NCBI GenBank assembly: GCA_024636475.1 | Contig: JAGXHA010000106.1 | Coordinates: forward strand, 1 to 64,000 | Source: Roseobacter sp. | GTDB taxonomy: Bacteria; Pseudomonadota; Alphaproteobacteria; Rhodobacterales; Rhodobacteraceae | Direction of reading: 5' to 3' | DNA: 64,000 nt | In this document: positions 41,466 to 51,483 of the stretch, in pieces | Layout: the number at the start of each line of letters is the position of its first letter | Position numbering within the stretch: the first letter of the stretch is position 1 | Program-made: the position numbers and the translations under genes | The notes under the pieces: generated by a model | What the model was told of the DNA's origin: nothing | What the model saw: the letters and a program-made list of their open reading frames with translations, nothing else | Database searches by the model: none

Positions 41466-42221
41466 ATGGGCTTCAAGCAAAGCTTGGTCGACGTTGCGGC
41501 AGATACACTGTCACATAATATGGCCGAGGCTGATCATCGCATTGCCAATAACCTGGCGATGCTGTCGAGCTATGTCCGCCTCAAGGCGGGACGTGTTTTT
41601 CAGTCAGAGGCGGTGCCAGATGTTAAGGATGTCCGAGGTCTGTTTCGGATGATTGTCACGCAGATCGATGCAATTTCGGTTCTGCACCGCATCCTTTCGG
41701 AAAAAGGCAATCCCGGCACGCTGGACCTGAGCGTTCCTTTGTCCTCGATATGCAGGACAATGCAGGCGAGTGTCGCAGGCGAAGCCAGAATTATCGTGAC
41801 ACTCGAGAAAGATTGCGACGTAGCGCTGAAGTCTATTTTGCCGATCACTCAGGTTTGTGCAGAGATTATAACCAATGCGCTGAAACATGGCTCTGATCTT
41901 AATGGAAAGAGCACCATTCGCGTATCCTGTCGCAAGAGCCTGAAAGGCACTGTTCTTATCGAAATCAGTGACACTGGCCCTGGCCTTTGTGTCATGGCGC
42001 AGGCAGCCAAGGGAGAAGGTTTAGGGGTTCGTCTGATCAACACGCTGATCCGGCAGGTTGAAGGGACAATTACATATCAATCAACCTCTCAGGGGCTGAC
42101 CGTGCAATTGGAACTGCCTGCGGCGATCACTTCTATCGCGGGCCGTGCTAGCTTGCCCACCGCCCCGCCCACAGGAAATGCGCTTTGGCATAGGCTTGAT
42201 TGTCCGCAGAGTGCCGTTTGA
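41466..42221 (+). CDS. Soluble HisKA_2/HWE-type histidine kinase without evident sensor domain
   Basis: EADHRIANNLAMLSSYVRLKAG H-box; ISDTGPGL; EGLGVRLINTLIRQVEGTI. Confidence 0.88.
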   Translation: MGFKQSLVDVAADTLSHNMAEADHRIANNLAMLSSYVRLKAGRVFQSEAVPDVKDVRGLFRMIVTQIDAISVLHRILSEKGNPGTLDLSVPLSSICRTMQASVAGEARIIVTLEKDCDVALKSILPITQVCAEIITNALKHGSDLNGKSTIRVSCRKSLKGTVLIEISDTGPGLCVMAQAAKGEGLGVRLINTLIRQVEGTITYQSTSQGLTVQLELPAAITSIAGRASLPTAPPTGNALWHRLDCPQSAV

Positions 42222-42288
42222 ACTGACATAGTTCGAAAGTGGTGGACTACCCGGCGCCTTGAAGGCGTCAATCAGCCCGTTGACGTGG

Positions 42289-42315
42289 AAGGCCCGGTTT
42301 GACCCGGGCCTTTGT
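42289..42315. terminator. Hairpin terminator between the kinase and the SH3 gene
   Basis: AAGGCCCGG-TTTGAC-CCGGGCCTT. Confidence 0.7.
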
Positions 42316-42335
42316 CGCAAATTTCAGGCTTGGTT

Positions 42336-43016
42336 TTAGCGAAGAACGCTTACGATCACGCCGGTCTCGGCATCAACCAGAACGGTCTGACCGTTGACGC
42401 TGACGTAGCGCAGATCAGGCTGCGGCAGTTCATAGGTTGTAACCATTGTCGGTACACCGGCCCCAACGACCACTTCGCCATCAAGATAAACCGTTTCGAC
42501 CGGATTGCTCTCGATGTAGGTCACGGTCTCTGTTGTCGGCTCTACTGCGGCGCTGCCAGCGGCACCACCCAAGATACCACCGGCAATGATGCCACCGATC
42601 GGACCACCGATGGCAACAGCTGCAAGTGCGCCGATAGTGGCACCAACTGCGACACCGGTGTTCTGGTCAGCTTGTGTCGCTTCGGTATTTTCATATGTGA
42701 CAGTCTTGATGTCGACTGTCGCAGGCCGTGTTGTCAGAACGACGGCTTGTTCTTCAACGCCAACTGCCAAATAGTCGGAATAGGACCAGCCTTCGACACC
42801 GTTGTATGCAACCTTGCACCAGCTAAGTTCTGCCAGACAGCCGTCGACGGCAGTTTGCTCGCCGCCGGGAATGGTGCCGACAACGCTGAACTGAGGGCCG
42901 GGGCCGCTGCGGATGTTGAGGTCGGTGGCTGCGATCGCCTCGGCCGAAAACGCCAGACATGGGGCGACAGCGGTCAGAGCGGTTGCGAATAGAAGTCCAA
43001 ACTTTGCGGAATGCAT
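42336..43016 (-). CDS. SH3/DUF1236-type envelope protein with glycine-zipper segment
   Basis: ATDLNIRSGPGPQFSVVGTIPGGE SH3b; GATIGALAAVAIGGPIGGIIAGGILGGAAG; C-terminal RYVSVNGQTVLVDAETGVIV. Confidence 0.8.
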   Translation of the reverse strand: MHSAKFGLLFATALTAVAPCLAFSAEAIAATDLNIRSGPGPQFSVVGTIPGGEQTAVDGCLAELSWCKVAYNGVEGWSYSDYLAVGVEEQAVVLTTRPATVDIKTVTYENTEATQADQNTGVAVGATIGALAAVAIGGPIGGIIAGGILGGAAGSAAVEPTTETVTYIESNPVETVYLDGEVVVGAGVPTMVTTYELPQPDLRYVSVNGQTVLVDAETGVIVSVLR

Positions 43017-43359
43017 GATTATGTCCTTTCGGTGCAGCGACCGGGCGCCCTGATGGGCACCCTCTAGCACGCTGCTGGAACACAACAACAACGGCGGGGG
43101 ATGGTTAAGGTTCCGCGCCTTGTATCGCGTGGTACAGGCTGATCAGCGGCATTACGCCGAGCTTTGCCAGAACTGGCAAAATCACGCTAATTCAATAATT
43201 TAAGGGTACAGGCCCTTGTTTTGAACTGGGCGTGAACACGTAGCTGAAGAACGCTTGAGCCTTGGTTGCCTGGCAGCCTTGGCAAGGTCCGAACAAAGGC
43301 ATGGATCTGTCACTGCTCAACACTACTGTCACGCATGCAACTGATGCTTGCTGCTTGCG

Positions 43360-44664
43360 TCAGTTTTTTGGTGCCACCTTCTTATCGTCACCGATGCTAC
43401 TGGATCCGCGATCCCCGCTCCAGGGCGAAGCGTGACGATCAACCAGGAAGCTGGTCGCGCCATGAAGAAGAGCGGAGGCAAAGATCGTATAGGCTACCAA
43501 AGCCCAAAGCTGATCCTCGTTCACAAATTCCATGTGTCCGGTCGCGTAGCCCACGTAATAGATAGAGCCTATTCCGCGCACGCCGAAGAAACCAACAATC
43601 AGCCGGTCGCCTGAGGTCATTCCGGTTCCAAGCAAGGCCAGCCAACCGGCCAGCGGCCGGATGATCAAAAGGAGGCCGAACCCGATCAATGTGTGCCACC
43701 AGTCCAGAATGGGCCATAAAGCAGGAAGGGTGCTGCCCAGCATGATCAGCAAAACGGCTGTCAGGGCATGTTCAAGCGCCTCGCTGAAGGCATGTAGTCG
43801 TTTATGAAAGTGATGCTTTTCCTGAACGCGCCGACACACGAGACCTGCTGTGAAGGCACCGATAAAGCCATAGCCTTCGGCCAGTTCGACAATGCCATAG
43901 CAAAGCAGGACTGCGCCAAGGGCAAGCACACCGGGACCGCCGGTTTCAATGGCGCGACTTCCCCAGGTGGAAAAGAGGCTCTTGCCCAAGAGCCAGCCCA
44001 CCAACGCCCCGACCAGCGCGCCAACCACGATGCGGTATATCACATCGCGTGCGACCCATTCCACCAGCCACACCGAAGGATCGGTGCCCTGTGCGGCGAT
44101 GATCAGTCCAAGATAAACGAACGGAAAGGCAAGACCATCGTTCAGCCCGGCCTCGGCGGTCAGGGTAAAGCGCACCGGATGCTCACCGCCTTCACCCGGC
44201 GGGCCGACTTGCACGTCTCCGGCCAGCACCGGGTCAGTCGGTGACAGGACCGCCCCCAAAAGGACCGCTCCGGCAACTGTCATTCCAGCCAGCGCCCATC
44301 CCAGCAGGGCGACCGCAGCAATCGTGAGTGGCATCGCGATACAAAGCAGGCGCACGGTCGGGCGCCATCGGCTCCAGTTACTGACGTTGTCGATCCGCAG
44401 TCCGGTGGCGAAGAGCACCACGATCACCACAAACTCGCTGATCATCTCCCATATCCGGGGTGAGACAGTTGGATCGAGCGCCGCAGGCATTCCGGGAATG
44501 AACGTGAAGGTCACCAATCCAAGGATCATCAAGACGGCAGAGGAGGAAGCTGCACGCAGAAAATTGAAGCGCGGAAGCAGGTAGGCCACAAACACCGCCG
44601 CACCGACCACGGCCGTAAGAAGATGTATCGGCGAAAAGCCGAATAACGGTTCAGCTTCTGACAT
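43360..44664 (-). CDS. Na+/H+ antiporter (CPA1/NhaP type)
   Basis: GAVLSPTDPVLAGDVQ, LTAEAGLNDGLAFPFV. Confidence 0.92.
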   Translation of the reverse strand: MSEAEPLFGFSPIHLLTAVVGAAVFVAYLLPRFNFLRAASSSAVLMILGLVTFTFIPGMPAALDPTVSPRIWEMISEFVVIVVLFATGLRIDNVSNWSRWRPTVRLLCIAMPLTIAAVALLGWALAGMTVAGAVLLGAVLSPTDPVLAGDVQVGPPGEGGEHPVRFTLTAEAGLNDGLAFPFVYLGLIIAAQGTDPSVWLVEWVARDVIYRIVVGALVGALVGWLLGKSLFSTWGSRAIETGGPGVLALGAVLLCYGIVELAEGYGFIGAFTAGLVCRRVQEKHHFHKRLHAFSEALEHALTAVLLIMLGSTLPALWPILDWWHTLIGFGLLLIIRPLAGWLALLGTGMTSGDRLIVGFFGVRGIGSIYYVGYATGHMEFVNEDQLWALVAYTIFASALLHGATSFLVDRHASPWSGDRGSSSIGDDKKVAPKN

Positions 44665-45271
44665 CTACCACGTTAACTTTCTGTTGATTGAGACCCTCGT
44701 GACACACGCCAAAGAGCGCTTGCGAGGAGAACTTCTTGTACACCGCCGACGTGTTCTTAGCGAGGACCGTTTGGGCCCATGTCCCAAGCAACTTTGGGCT
44801 GAACATTTCTTGGTGTTGATCGGAATTACGACTTCGCCCATCGGTAGATGGTGATCCTGCTTATCCGACCACATTGCAGCCCAGTTTAGGTGGATCAAGG
44901 TTTCATGTCAGGCTGTCATTGTCATCGGCTGAATTTTGCTTGCATCGGCCTCGTCTGAGGTCAAGACGACGTGGGTCGAGTGGGATTGTTCAAAACTGTA
45001 ACAGGCCAGCCGTTTGCCAATGCCCGCCTTGGCCTCTGAGCCCTGTTTAAAAGGCGTTTAGGTAGACGCATCCGTACTTAAGGGATCGGTATAAATCGCA
45101 GGTTCCATCCCCTTCAGCCCCCTTTCACGACTGCTTCACAAACAGTGGGGATCGACAATTTCGAGCAATATAGGCGCACCAGTTCAAAAATTTCACTGAA
45201 GATAAAGTAGGTCATTGAAGCTGACCCACTATTCCGTTAGTGTTTCTTTTTCCAGACTGAGGATTCCGACC

Positions 45272-45706
45272 ATGCTGTTCCAACTCGCCTACGTAAGTTT
45301 GTCACGGGTACCGTTAAACGAGACCACTTTATCTGACATCTTGGAATCCTCTCAGCGAAACAATGCCAGAGACGAGATCACCGGCATTCTCATGTATCAT
45401 GATGAAATATTTTTTCAGGTGCTGGAAGGGGACCGGTCCGCAGTTGAAAAATGCTATTATGAACGGATCTCTCACGATCCTCGTCACACAAGTTTATCGC
45501 TTATGTGGGCTGATGCGTTCGAGAGCCGAACATTTATGGACTGGGCCATGGGGTATGTCGGAGCAGACGAAATTGGACGACACACGAAGAACAGTTTTCA
45601 ATCCTTGTCCTATCTGACGAGTGACGAACCTGTGGCTGCGAATATCAACGGCGTAGCATTGGAACTTGCGCGATTGATGTTCTCGGATTTTCAAAGGCGC
45701 GGTTGA
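45272..45706 (+). CDS. BLUF-domain blue-light photoreceptor (single domain)
   Basis: LAYVSLS (Tyr), SSQRNNARDEITGILMYHDEIFFQVLEG (Asn, Gln), FMDWAMGYVG. Confidence 0.88.
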   Translation: MLFQLAYVSLSRVPLNETTLSDILESSQRNNARDEITGILMYHDEIFFQVLEGDRSAVEKCYYERISHDPRHTSLSLMWADAFESRTFMDWAMGYVGADEIGRHTKNSFQSLSYLTSDEPVAANINGVALELARLMFSDFQRRG

Positions 45707-46368
45707 TCTGGGAAGTCTGCATTCCTTTCCGCTCGGCGATATCTACGAAAGCGTTCAATAGCCGCACAGAGGTGAGAAGTCAGAGCGGATCTTGCCCAGT
45801 CAGGATTTCGGGATCGCAGTGCGTTCACGATCTCAGTATGCTGCCGGATACTCTCTCGGGCATCGACGTCCGAGTAGATGTAGAACCCCCCGGTCACCAT
45901 CGGGTACTCAAGCAGGTTCGCCCCAAACATGCGCAGCCTTGCGCTGCCACAGGTTTCGTAAAGCGCCATGTGGAAAGATAAATTGGCACCTTTCACCTCG
46001 TCTAGATAACCCTTGGGCTTTTCATTTACCGCCCGCTCGATCCGCGCGTTGAGCGCATCCATCCGGTCGGTATCCTCGCTCGTAATGTGACGCGTTGCCC
46101 AAGCAGCAGCCTGCCCCTCCGCCAGCACACGCAGTTCAAAGATCTCTTCGGTATCGGTGGTGCGCCACTCACTGACGACTGCGCCACGCTTGGGTGTGGC
46201 TTCCAGCAGCCCCTCGGAAACGAGCCGCTGGATTGCAGCGCGGACAGGTGTTCGGCTTACGCCGAGATCTGCCGCGATGTGCTCTTCTTTCAGCTTCTGA
46301 CCAGGATCAAAATGTCCAGCAACCAACCGGCGCCGCAATTCCGCGTGAACTTCGTCGCTGACACTCAT
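45691..46368 (-). CDS. GntR-family (FCD) transcriptional regulator
   Basis: GQKLKEEHIAADLGVSRTPVRAAIQRLVSEGLLEATPKRG. Confidence 0.92.
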   Translation of the reverse strand: MSVSDEVHAELRRRLVAGHFDPGQKLKEEHIAADLGVSRTPVRAAIQRLVSEGLLEATPKRGAVVSEWRTTDTEEIFELRVLAEGQAAAWATRHITSEDTDRMDALNARIERAVNEKPKGYLDEVKGANLSFHMALYETCGSARLRMFGANLLEYPMVTGGFYIYSDVDARESIRQHTEIVNALRSRNPDWARSALTSHLCAAIERFRRYRRAERNADFPDQPRL

Positions 46369-46372
46369 ACGA

Positions 46373-47890
46373 TTATCTTTCCTCGTCGTTCTCGGATTCA
46401 TTAGGGACATGGGTCGAGCGCAACTTTAACTTGGGAAGCCACGGGGCAGCAAGGGCAACGAGGACGAGAAACGCCAGCACGATCGAAATCGGACTTTGGA
46501 CCAGATACCACAGATTGTCGCCAGAGATCAGCAGTGAACGCCGCAGATTCTCTTCGGCGATCGGGCCAAGAATAACGGCGAGAACCGCAGGCGCTGTCGG
46601 GATTGCCATCCGTTCCATCGCAAAACCTACGAGGCCGAAGCACAGCATCAGCACAACTTCGAAAATGCTGTTGTGGATCGCATAGACACCCACCACGGTC
46701 AGCGCGAGGATCATCGGGCCGAGGATCTGGCGCGGCACACGCAGCACGTTGACATAGGCTTTCGCCCCAAGCTTGCCGATGACGAACATCATGCCCGACG
46801 TCACAAGCATTGTCAGCATGAAGCCATAAGTCACCTCAGCATTCGCGCGGAAGAGTTCGGGGCCGGGTTGCAGTCCGTGGACCAGCAGCGCACCGAGGAT
46901 GACAGCTGCCACAGCATTGCCTGGAATACCAAGCGTCAATGCAGGGATCAGCGTGGCAGCAGTATCCGCGTTATTGGCGCATTCGGGCGCAGCAAGACCG
47001 GCAGGTTCGCCCTTGCCCCAGTTTTCCTTGTTCTTCGAGTAGCGGCGTTCTTCATTCCAAGCCATCAGCGCGGCGACATTGCCGCCAAGCGCTGGAATCA
47101 GACCAATCACCAGACCGATGCCAGATGCCCGGATCCAGGTTGGAATCAGCGAAGACCATTTGAACCCTTTGGACCGGTCACCAAGTTCAATCTCTCCGGT
47201 CTCGATGGCGTTGCGGCCCATCAACAGGTCGATGGCGGGCGGAATGGCGTAAAGGCCGGTGAGCAAGACGATGATATGAATGCCCGAAATCAGTTCCAGC
47301 GTGTCGAAAGTAAAGCGTTCGGCACCGCTGATCCCGTCAATCCCGACAAGGCCTACGACAAGGCCAAAACAGGCCGAAAGTATACCCTTGGCCGGACTGC
47401 CAGCCAACAAGATAGCAATCGTTGTCATTCCGAAAACAGCAAGCCAGAAATAATCAGCCGGACCGAATTTCAGCGCGATCATCGCAAGCGGCGGGGCAAC
47501 CAAAAGAAGTGCAATAGCGCTGACAGCGCTCCCCAAAGACGATGAGACAAGAGAGATGTCGAGCGCGAGCCTCGCCTTGCCCTGCTTTGCCATTTCGTGT
47601 CCGTCAAAGACCGTCGCGATTCCCGCAGGCGTGCCGGGAATGCGCAGCAGGATCGCAGGTATCGATCCGCCATACATCGACCCGTTATAGATGCCGGCAA
47701 TCATTCCGAGTGCAACGAGAGGTTCCATCGAAAAGGTCAGGGGAATGAGAACGGCGATGCCCATGGTCGCCGAAAGACCGGGAAGCGCACCCACGGCGAT
47801 ACCGATCGCGGTACCCGCAATCATCGCAATAATTACGGCCGGATCCAGCAAACCGGGGGCCGCATTCATGATATTAACAAAGACTTCCAT
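46373..47890 (-). CDS. Tripartite tricarboxylate transporter large permease
   Basis: TctA family: GIAVGALPGLSATMGIAVLIPLTF; YNGSMYGGSIPAILLRIPGTPA. Confidence 0.94.
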   Translation of the reverse strand: MEVFVNIMNAAPGLLDPAVIIAMIAGTAIGIAVGALPGLSATMGIAVLIPLTFSMEPLVALGMIAGIYNGSMYGGSIPAILLRIPGTPAGIATVFDGHEMAKQGKARLALDISLVSSSLGSAVSAIALLLVAPPLAMIALKFGPADYFWLAVFGMTTIAILLAGSPAKGILSACFGLVVGLVGIDGISGAERFTFDTLELISGIHIIVLLTGLYAIPPAIDLLMGRNAIETGEIELGDRSKGFKWSSLIPTWIRASGIGLVIGLIPALGGNVAALMAWNEERRYSKNKENWGKGEPAGLAAPECANNADTAATLIPALTLGIPGNAVAAVILGALLVHGLQPGPELFRANAEVTYGFMLTMLVTSGMMFVIGKLGAKAYVNVLRVPRQILGPMILALTVVGVYAIHNSIFEVVLMLCFGLVGFAMERMAIPTAPAVLAVILGPIAEENLRRSLLISGDNLWYLVQSPISIVLAFLVLVALAAPWLPKLKLRSTHVPNESENDEER

Positions 47891-47894
47891 TTCT

Positions 47895-48353
47895 TTAAGC
47901 TCCGAACAGGACGAAAATGGCTTCGCGCGGAAGAGGCACCGACAAAAGCAGCCGGAATACGCCATACAGCAAAATAACGAAGCCCAGCGTTGTAAAGATC
48001 AGTACGGTCCAGTTGCGGTATCCAAGCACGGCGGCGAGGACCGGGACCACGATGATTGTAGAAGTAAAGAAGCCGATCCAGGCAAAGCCCAAAAGGTAAA
48101 GGATCCCGCCAAAAACGATCATGGCGAACAGCCGTAGATCCTCTCGCGTCACCGGCAGCTGGGCACCGCCTTCTTCCGGACTCAGCCGCATTGTCGAGAT
48201 TATCCAGAAGATGCACATGACAACGCCAAGAGCGGTTGCCGCAGACGGCACGTAAGATGATCGGCCACGATAGCTCAGTGCTTCAAAGAACAGAAATGCA
48301 AACAGGGCTGCTACCAAAATGGCTGCGCCGAGTTCAAGAGTGCGCTTGGTCAC
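47895..48353 (-). CDS. Tripartite tricarboxylate transporter small permease (TctB)
   Basis: Four hydrophobic segments, between TctA and TctC. Confidence 0.9.
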   Translation of the reverse strand: MTKRTLELGAAILVAALFAFLFFEALSYRGRSSYVPSAATALGVVMCIFWIISTMRLSPEEGGAQLPVTREDLRLFAMIVFGGILYLLGFAWIGFFTSTIIVVPVLAAVLGYRNWTVLIFTTLGFVILLYGVFRLLLSVPLPREAIFVLFGA

Positions 48354-48427
48354 GTTTGCCTCCTCCCAAAGACATTGAAGTCAGGCGGCAGACACATAGG
48401 TCCGCCGCCTTCAGACATTTGTTGAAG

Positions 48428-49387
48428 TTATTCCACCCAGGGTGTTTCGGCCCAGATTTCCTCAAGCGTGGTGTTCACCTTTCCAAGGTGGTTCTCGAAC
48501 GCTTCCGCATCCAAGTAGTACAATGGAAGGTTCTGATCCTCGGCCGCTTCGAGAAACTCGGGATCCAGAAGTGTCTGTGCGATTGCATTCTGCAACGCGG
48601 TCAAAGCTTCCGCCGGGATACCTGCAGGTGCCGCAACACCCCGGTCCGAACCCATGACGATGTCGTAACCTTGCTCGGCGAAAGTTGGCACGATTGAAGC
48701 GCCAGTCCACCGCTCTTCACTCATCTGCCCAAGAGCAACGATCGAGCCTTCATCGACGTAAGAGGCGACTTCACTGATGTTCATGACAGCCATTGTAACA
48801 TGGCCACCAAGTGCCGCAGCGCGGACATTCGCAGCGCCCGAGAAAGGAACGTGAGTCATCTCGATCTCGGCCATACGCGAGAAAGACAGTGCCGCAAGGT
48901 GATCATCACCACCGATACCCGAAGTACCGTAGGTCACAACGCCCGGGTTTTCGCGGGCGAATGCGACAAGTTCATCAAGGGTGGTGAACTCGGAATTCGG
49001 CAACACGGCAAAGGTGTTCGGATCATAAACAACGTCAGCAATCGGCTGGATGTCAGCGAGAGAGTAGCGAGCCTCACGCGAGATCGGAATTGTCATAAGG
49101 TTGGGGCTGTTGATGAACCCGATGGTATAGCCGTCCGCTTCCGACTGTGCGAGCGCCGTGAAGCCGATTTCGCCACCAGCACCAGGACGGTTGACCACCG
49201 TGACGGTCGCGCCGTCCAGATAGCGCTCGATGAAGGGTGCCAAGGTGCGGGCTGCAGTATCGGTGCCTCCGCCGGCAGAATACGCAACGATCATTTCGAT
49301 CGGCCGCTCTGGATATTCAGCGAGAGCCGCAGTGCCTGACAGAGCTGCGATCCCAAAGGTAACGGCAAGAGATAAGGTATTTTTCAT
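48428..49387 (-). CDS. Tripartite tricarboxylate transporter substrate-binding protein (TctC)
   Basis: Signal peptide; YPERPIEMIVAYSAGGGTDTAARTLAPFIERYL. Confidence 0.93.
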   Translation of the reverse strand: MKNTLSLAVTFGIAALSGTAALAEYPERPIEMIVAYSAGGGTDTAARTLAPFIERYLDGATVTVVNRPGAGGEIGFTALAQSEADGYTIGFINSPNLMTIPISREARYSLADIQPIADVVYDPNTFAVLPNSEFTTLDELVAFARENPGVVTYGTSGIGGDDHLAALSFSRMAEIEMTHVPFSGAANVRAAALGGHVTMAVMNISEVASYVDEGSIVALGQMSEERWTGASIVPTFAEQGYDIVMGSDRGVAAPAGIPAEALTALQNAIAQTLLDPEFLEAAEDQNLPLYYLDAEAFENHLGKVNTTLEEIWAETPWVE

Positions 49388-49717
49388 AGTGTCCTCCCAA
49401 ATTTCACGATGACTGTACGTGTCTTGACGACAACGTGCGATCGCAACATCAATACAATTAAAAAACAATTATGTCCACTTCTGCATCCTAAATTTTGTGC
49501 ATAAAGCGAAAAATACTTTTATTATTGCTAAATAACATAGTATTAATACGATTATGCATGTGGGCGGCACAATCAATATCTTACCAAAATGGTCTGATCT
49601 TGTATTTATCGAGTTAAAGATGGAAGATGTTGATGTATCAAATCGCGACTCAAGCTCATGTCTCACGGACAGCTTGCAGACCAAGCGCGTGACACGTCAG
49701 GATTTCAGGAGACGCAA

Positions 49718-50671
49718 ATGATCAAGAGACCAGTGGTCCACGTTCTGGAGGACATTCACCCCGAAGCACTTGACCGGCTTTCCCAGTCGGCCGATGTGCT
49801 CGGAAGGGAGATCGCTTTCCCATCGACTTGCGATGCACTGATCGTGCGGGCTAAAAAAGTGACCGCCCATGACATCGCTGCCTGCCCGAACCTCAAGGTT
49901 ATCGGAAAACACGGTGCTGGCCTTGACGCGATTGACCTCGAAGCAGCGCAGGAGAGGGGCATCACCGTCCTATCGACGCCCGGTGTCAACGCGGAGTCGG
50001 TGGCGGATCTGGCGGTAGGCTTCGCGCTTTCGTTGATTCGCAACATTCAACCGGTCTCAACACTGACGAAGTCAGGACATCCCCTGCCGTCCGCACTGCG
50101 GAATGGCTGGGAACTTGGTGAACTGTCGGCAGGAATTTTCGGTCTGGGCGCGATCGGGCGCGCAACTGCGCACAGACTCATGGCCGGGTTCGGTGCAAAG
50201 GTGCGGGCCTTTGATCCGGGCATTCCGGATGAGCAGTGGCCAGAGGGTATTGATCGTGTGGGCAGCCTTGCGGACCTGTTGACCACTTCACGCATCCTAT
50301 TTCTTCATGCGCCGCTTCTGCCGTCCACGCGCAATGCAATCAACGACGCCGCACTGGCTTCAATGCCGGCCGGTTCCTATCTCGTTAATTGCGCGCGTGG
50401 CGGCATTGTCGACGAAAACGCGCTATCCGCCGCCCTGAGGCATGGTCAGATTGCGGGTGCGGCATCAGATGTTTTTGATCAAGAACCCCCTGCTCCGGAT
50501 AATCCGCTTTTTGATTGCCCGAACTTCTTGGCCGCTCCACATTTGGGAGCCTCAACCAACGGTGCGTTGCGCAGGGTTGGCTTCTCCATCGTTGATCAGG
50601 TCCTCGACGGCCTGCGTGATCACCACATTCCCACTACCGATGCCAACGCGTCGCCAAAACAGGAGAAATAA
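49718..50671 (+). CDS. D-2-hydroxyacid dehydrogenase family protein
   Basis: IGKHGAGLDAIDLEAAQERGITVLSTPGVNAESVADLAV; FGLGAIGRATA; CARGGIVDENAL. Confidence 0.93.
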   Translation: MIKRPVVHVLEDIHPEALDRLSQSADVLGREIAFPSTCDALIVRAKKVTAHDIAACPNLKVIGKHGAGLDAIDLEAAQERGITVLSTPGVNAESVADLAVGFALSLIRNIQPVSTLTKSGHPLPSALRNGWELGELSAGIFGLGAIGRATAHRLMAGFGAKVRAFDPGIPDEQWPEGIDRVGSLADLLTTSRILFLHAPLLPSTRNAINDAALASMPAGSYLVNCARGGIVDENALSAALRHGQIAGAASDVFDQEPPAPDNPLFDCPNFLAAPHLGASTNGALRRVGFSIVDQVLDGLRDHHIPTTDANASPKQEK

Positions 50672-50672
50672 T

Positions 50673-51353
50673 ATGACTATCGGATTCAAAGTTCAGCGCC
50701 GAGAGACAAAAGTAAGTGCGGAAATCGCAAAGAAGTTTGAAGCATTGCCCGTCGCGAACGTCTCGGACTCGATGAGCCGCATGACCGCCGCAGGAAGTCG
50801 CCTTCGGCCCTTTCATGACGCGACAGGAACCATGGCCGGTCCAGCGCTCACGGTGAAGTCACGTCCTGGCGACAACCTGATGTTTCACAAGGCGCTCGAC
50901 ATGGCAGAGGCGGGTGACGTGATTGTCGTCGATGCCGGTGGCGAACTCACCAATGCAATCATGGGCGAGATCATGGTATACATCGCTCGGGAAAAGAAGG
51001 TTGCCGGAATTGTAATCAACGGTGCCATTCGCGACGTGCAAGAAATACGCGAGTCTGGCGTGCCGGTCTTTGCCAGCGGCGTGACACATCGTGGCCCCTA
51101 CAAAGACGGCCCCGGAGAGGTGAACGTGCCTATTGCCATTGACGGAATGGTCATCAACCCCGGTGATTTGATCCTTGGCGATGGCGATGGCCTTCTGTGC
51201 GTCCCAGCCGATCAAGCCGAAGCCGTGCTTGCCGCAACCCAAGCGAAGCAGAACGCAGAGCAACGAGACATCGCGGCAATCCGCAGCGGAACAATTGATA
51301 GAAGCTGGGTCGACGAAACCCTGAAAGCACGTGGATGCGAATTCATGGAGTGA
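50673..51353 (+). CDS. RraA-family protein (aldolase/oxaloacetate decarboxylase-like)
   Basis: VSDSMSR, GPALTVKSRPGDNLMFHKAL, GIVINGAIRDVQEIRESGVPVFA. Confidence 0.92.
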   Translation: MTIGFKVQRRETKVSAEIAKKFEALPVANVSDSMSRMTAAGSRLRPFHDATGTMAGPALTVKSRPGDNLMFHKALDMAEAGDVIVVDAGGELTNAIMGEIMVYIAREKKVAGIVINGAIRDVQEIRESGVPVFASGVTHRGPYKDGPGEVNVPIAIDGMVINPGDLILGDGDGLLCVPADQAEAVLAATQAKQNAEQRDIAAIRSGTIDRSWVDETLKARGCEFME

Positions 51354-51376
51354 TAAGACGATCACCGCACCAAAAG

Positions 51377-51407
51377 ATCGGCTGGTCCCTTGATGGGACC
51401 AGCCGAT
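51377..51407. terminator. Hairpin between rraA-like and Hint genes
   Basis: ATCGGCTGGTCCC-TTGAT-GGGACCAGCCGAT; T-rich tail on the minus strand. Confidence 0.6.
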
Positions 51408-51483
51408 GAAGGACCACAACGCGGACAGAGTGTGGATTTGCTACATCTGCCCAAAGGGCCGCATTTTCCTGCCACTCTGCCGA

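Noticed and set aside
45061-45140. Possible tRNA-like fragment (GGTTC-ATCCCC region)
   Set aside because: No cloverleaf or acceptor stem could be paired.
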